Positions 63,051-63,326 of a DNA stretch of 63,326 nucleotides are shown in pieces. The DNA is from a gamma proteobacterium symbiont of Stewartia floridana (GTDB lineage: Bacteria; Pseudomonadota; Gammaproteobacteria; Chromatiales; Chromatiaceae): positions 1-63,326 of the forward strand of contig NAUB01000013.1 of assembly GCA_003676145.1 (NCBI GenBank), read 5' to 3'. Each line of letters starts with the position of its first letter. Position 1 is the stretch's first letter. The notes under the pieces are model-generated. The model worked only from the letters and a program-made list of their open reading frames with translations. It did not search any database and was not told where the DNA came from. Made by a program: the position numbers and the translations under genes.

Positions 63051-63326
63051 GATTCGCTGCGCTCACCCCTGCGGGGCGCCTACGTTTCACTGCGGCGTCC
63101 TGCGTCGCTTCGCTCCTGGTGATTCGCTGCGCTCACCCCTGCGGGGCGCCTGCGCTACGCTGCGGCGTCGGCGTCACTACGTTCCTTTCGAACGAAGTGT
63201 TCGAATCTAATCCTGCTTCGCCGCCAAAAAAAAGTGCTTGCCACGCGAGATTTGGGTGCCGGCTGATGGGCAGGGATTGATTCGCCTTCGGCTCACCCCT
63301 TCGGGGCGCCTGCGCTGCGCTGCGGC
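63051..63326. repeat. GC-rich direct repeats at the right edge
   Basis: The unit GATTCGCTGCGCTCACCCCT plus GCGGGGCGCC and a TGCGGCGTC end occurs at 63051-63099 and 63121-63169, 70 bp apart, and in a variant form (GATTCGCCTTCGGCTCACCC) at 63279-63326, running off the window. The stretch leading into the first and third copies (GGGTGCCGGCTGATG and CAGGGATTGATTCGC) is also duplicated. An inverted repeat TTCGAAC/GTTCGAA lies at 63187-63205. No gene is visible between 62906 and the end. Confidence 0.7.

Noticed and set aside
63051-63326. CRISPR array
   Set aside because: The units are degenerate, GC-rich and unevenly spaced (70 then about 158 bp), with no cas gene nearby.
1-63326. tRNA, rRNA or prophage genes
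   Set aside because: No cloverleaf-like sequence, rRNA segment, integrase or phage structural gene was recognised on either strand.

Overview
This is a chromosomal window from a gammaproteobacterium of moderate GC content. The conserved block holB-tmk-mltG-pabC-fabF-acpP-fabG-fabD-fabH-plsX-rpmF-yceD, with yceF nearby, follows enterobacterial gene order. The fad genes, the OadGAB sodium pump, the Isp-type [NiFe] hydrogenase and the b561/SHP/DHC cytochrome cluster resemble those of purple sulfur bacteria and related sulfur oxidisers (Chromatiales-like, free-living or symbiotic). That placement is inferred from gene content; no rRNA or tRNA gene lies in the window.

Layout. (1) 1-290 holds a palindromic mobile repeat; 291-737 is a ygfX-like gene. 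(2) 948-4817, minus strand, is a tight six-gene operon: b561-type cytochrome, SHP-like cytochrome c (DUF1924), diheme cytochrome c, PepSY protein, and a PhoP/PhoQ-like response regulator and kinase. (3) 5074-10925, minus, carries a group 1 uptake hydrogenase in the order small subunit-Isp1-Isp2-large subunit, preceded by a short HupH-like protein and a maturation protease. hypCABD diverges from it on the plus strand (11170-13657). hypE and hypF are absent here. (4) 14094-22764, plus, is a beta-oxidation operon (YiiX-like cysteine hydrolase, FadE, thiolase, FadJ, acyl-CoA synthetase), followed by an EthD-like protein. (5) 23461-34503, minus, is the fatty-acid synthesis and cell-growth cluster, from yceD and rpmF down to tatD. 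An oxaloacetate-decarboxylase-type operon, oadGAB (34581-37850), sits between it and the divergent yceF.

(6) 38734-51737 is more accessory: an HDOD protein, a large receiver/degenerate-GGDEF/coiled-coil/membrane protein behind a 742-bp divergent spacer, a zinc peptidase with a DUF2914 protein, a DUF4332 protein, an RRM-like orphan, a Lon-substrate-domain protein, a YheT hydrolase, a complete 151-bp MITE-like element, a kinase-like orphan, and a second two-component system preceded by a TPR protein. (7) 52195-62905 carries a glycine-rich RRM protein with a clear terminator, a TIM-barrel protein, HtpX, a class II aldolase fused to a Dabb domain and divergent from a CbbR-like LysR regulator across a near-perfect palindrome, a small unknown protein, and a periplasmic-binding-protein gene paired with a 1308-residue sensor/GGDEF/EAL/CZB protein. 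(8) The right end (62906-63326) is noncoding and holds GC-rich direct repeats.

Working together: hydrogenase electrons can enter the quinone pool through Isp1/Isp2, the b561/SHP/DHC set is a second regulated membrane-to-periplasm electron path, and the FAB and FAD clusters cover lipid synthesis and breakdown. The most distinctive items are the aldolase-Dabb fusion with its regulator, the receiver/coiled-coil membrane protein, the YiiX-like hydrolase in the fad operon, the oadGAB insertion, and the TA-flanked palindromic repeat family.
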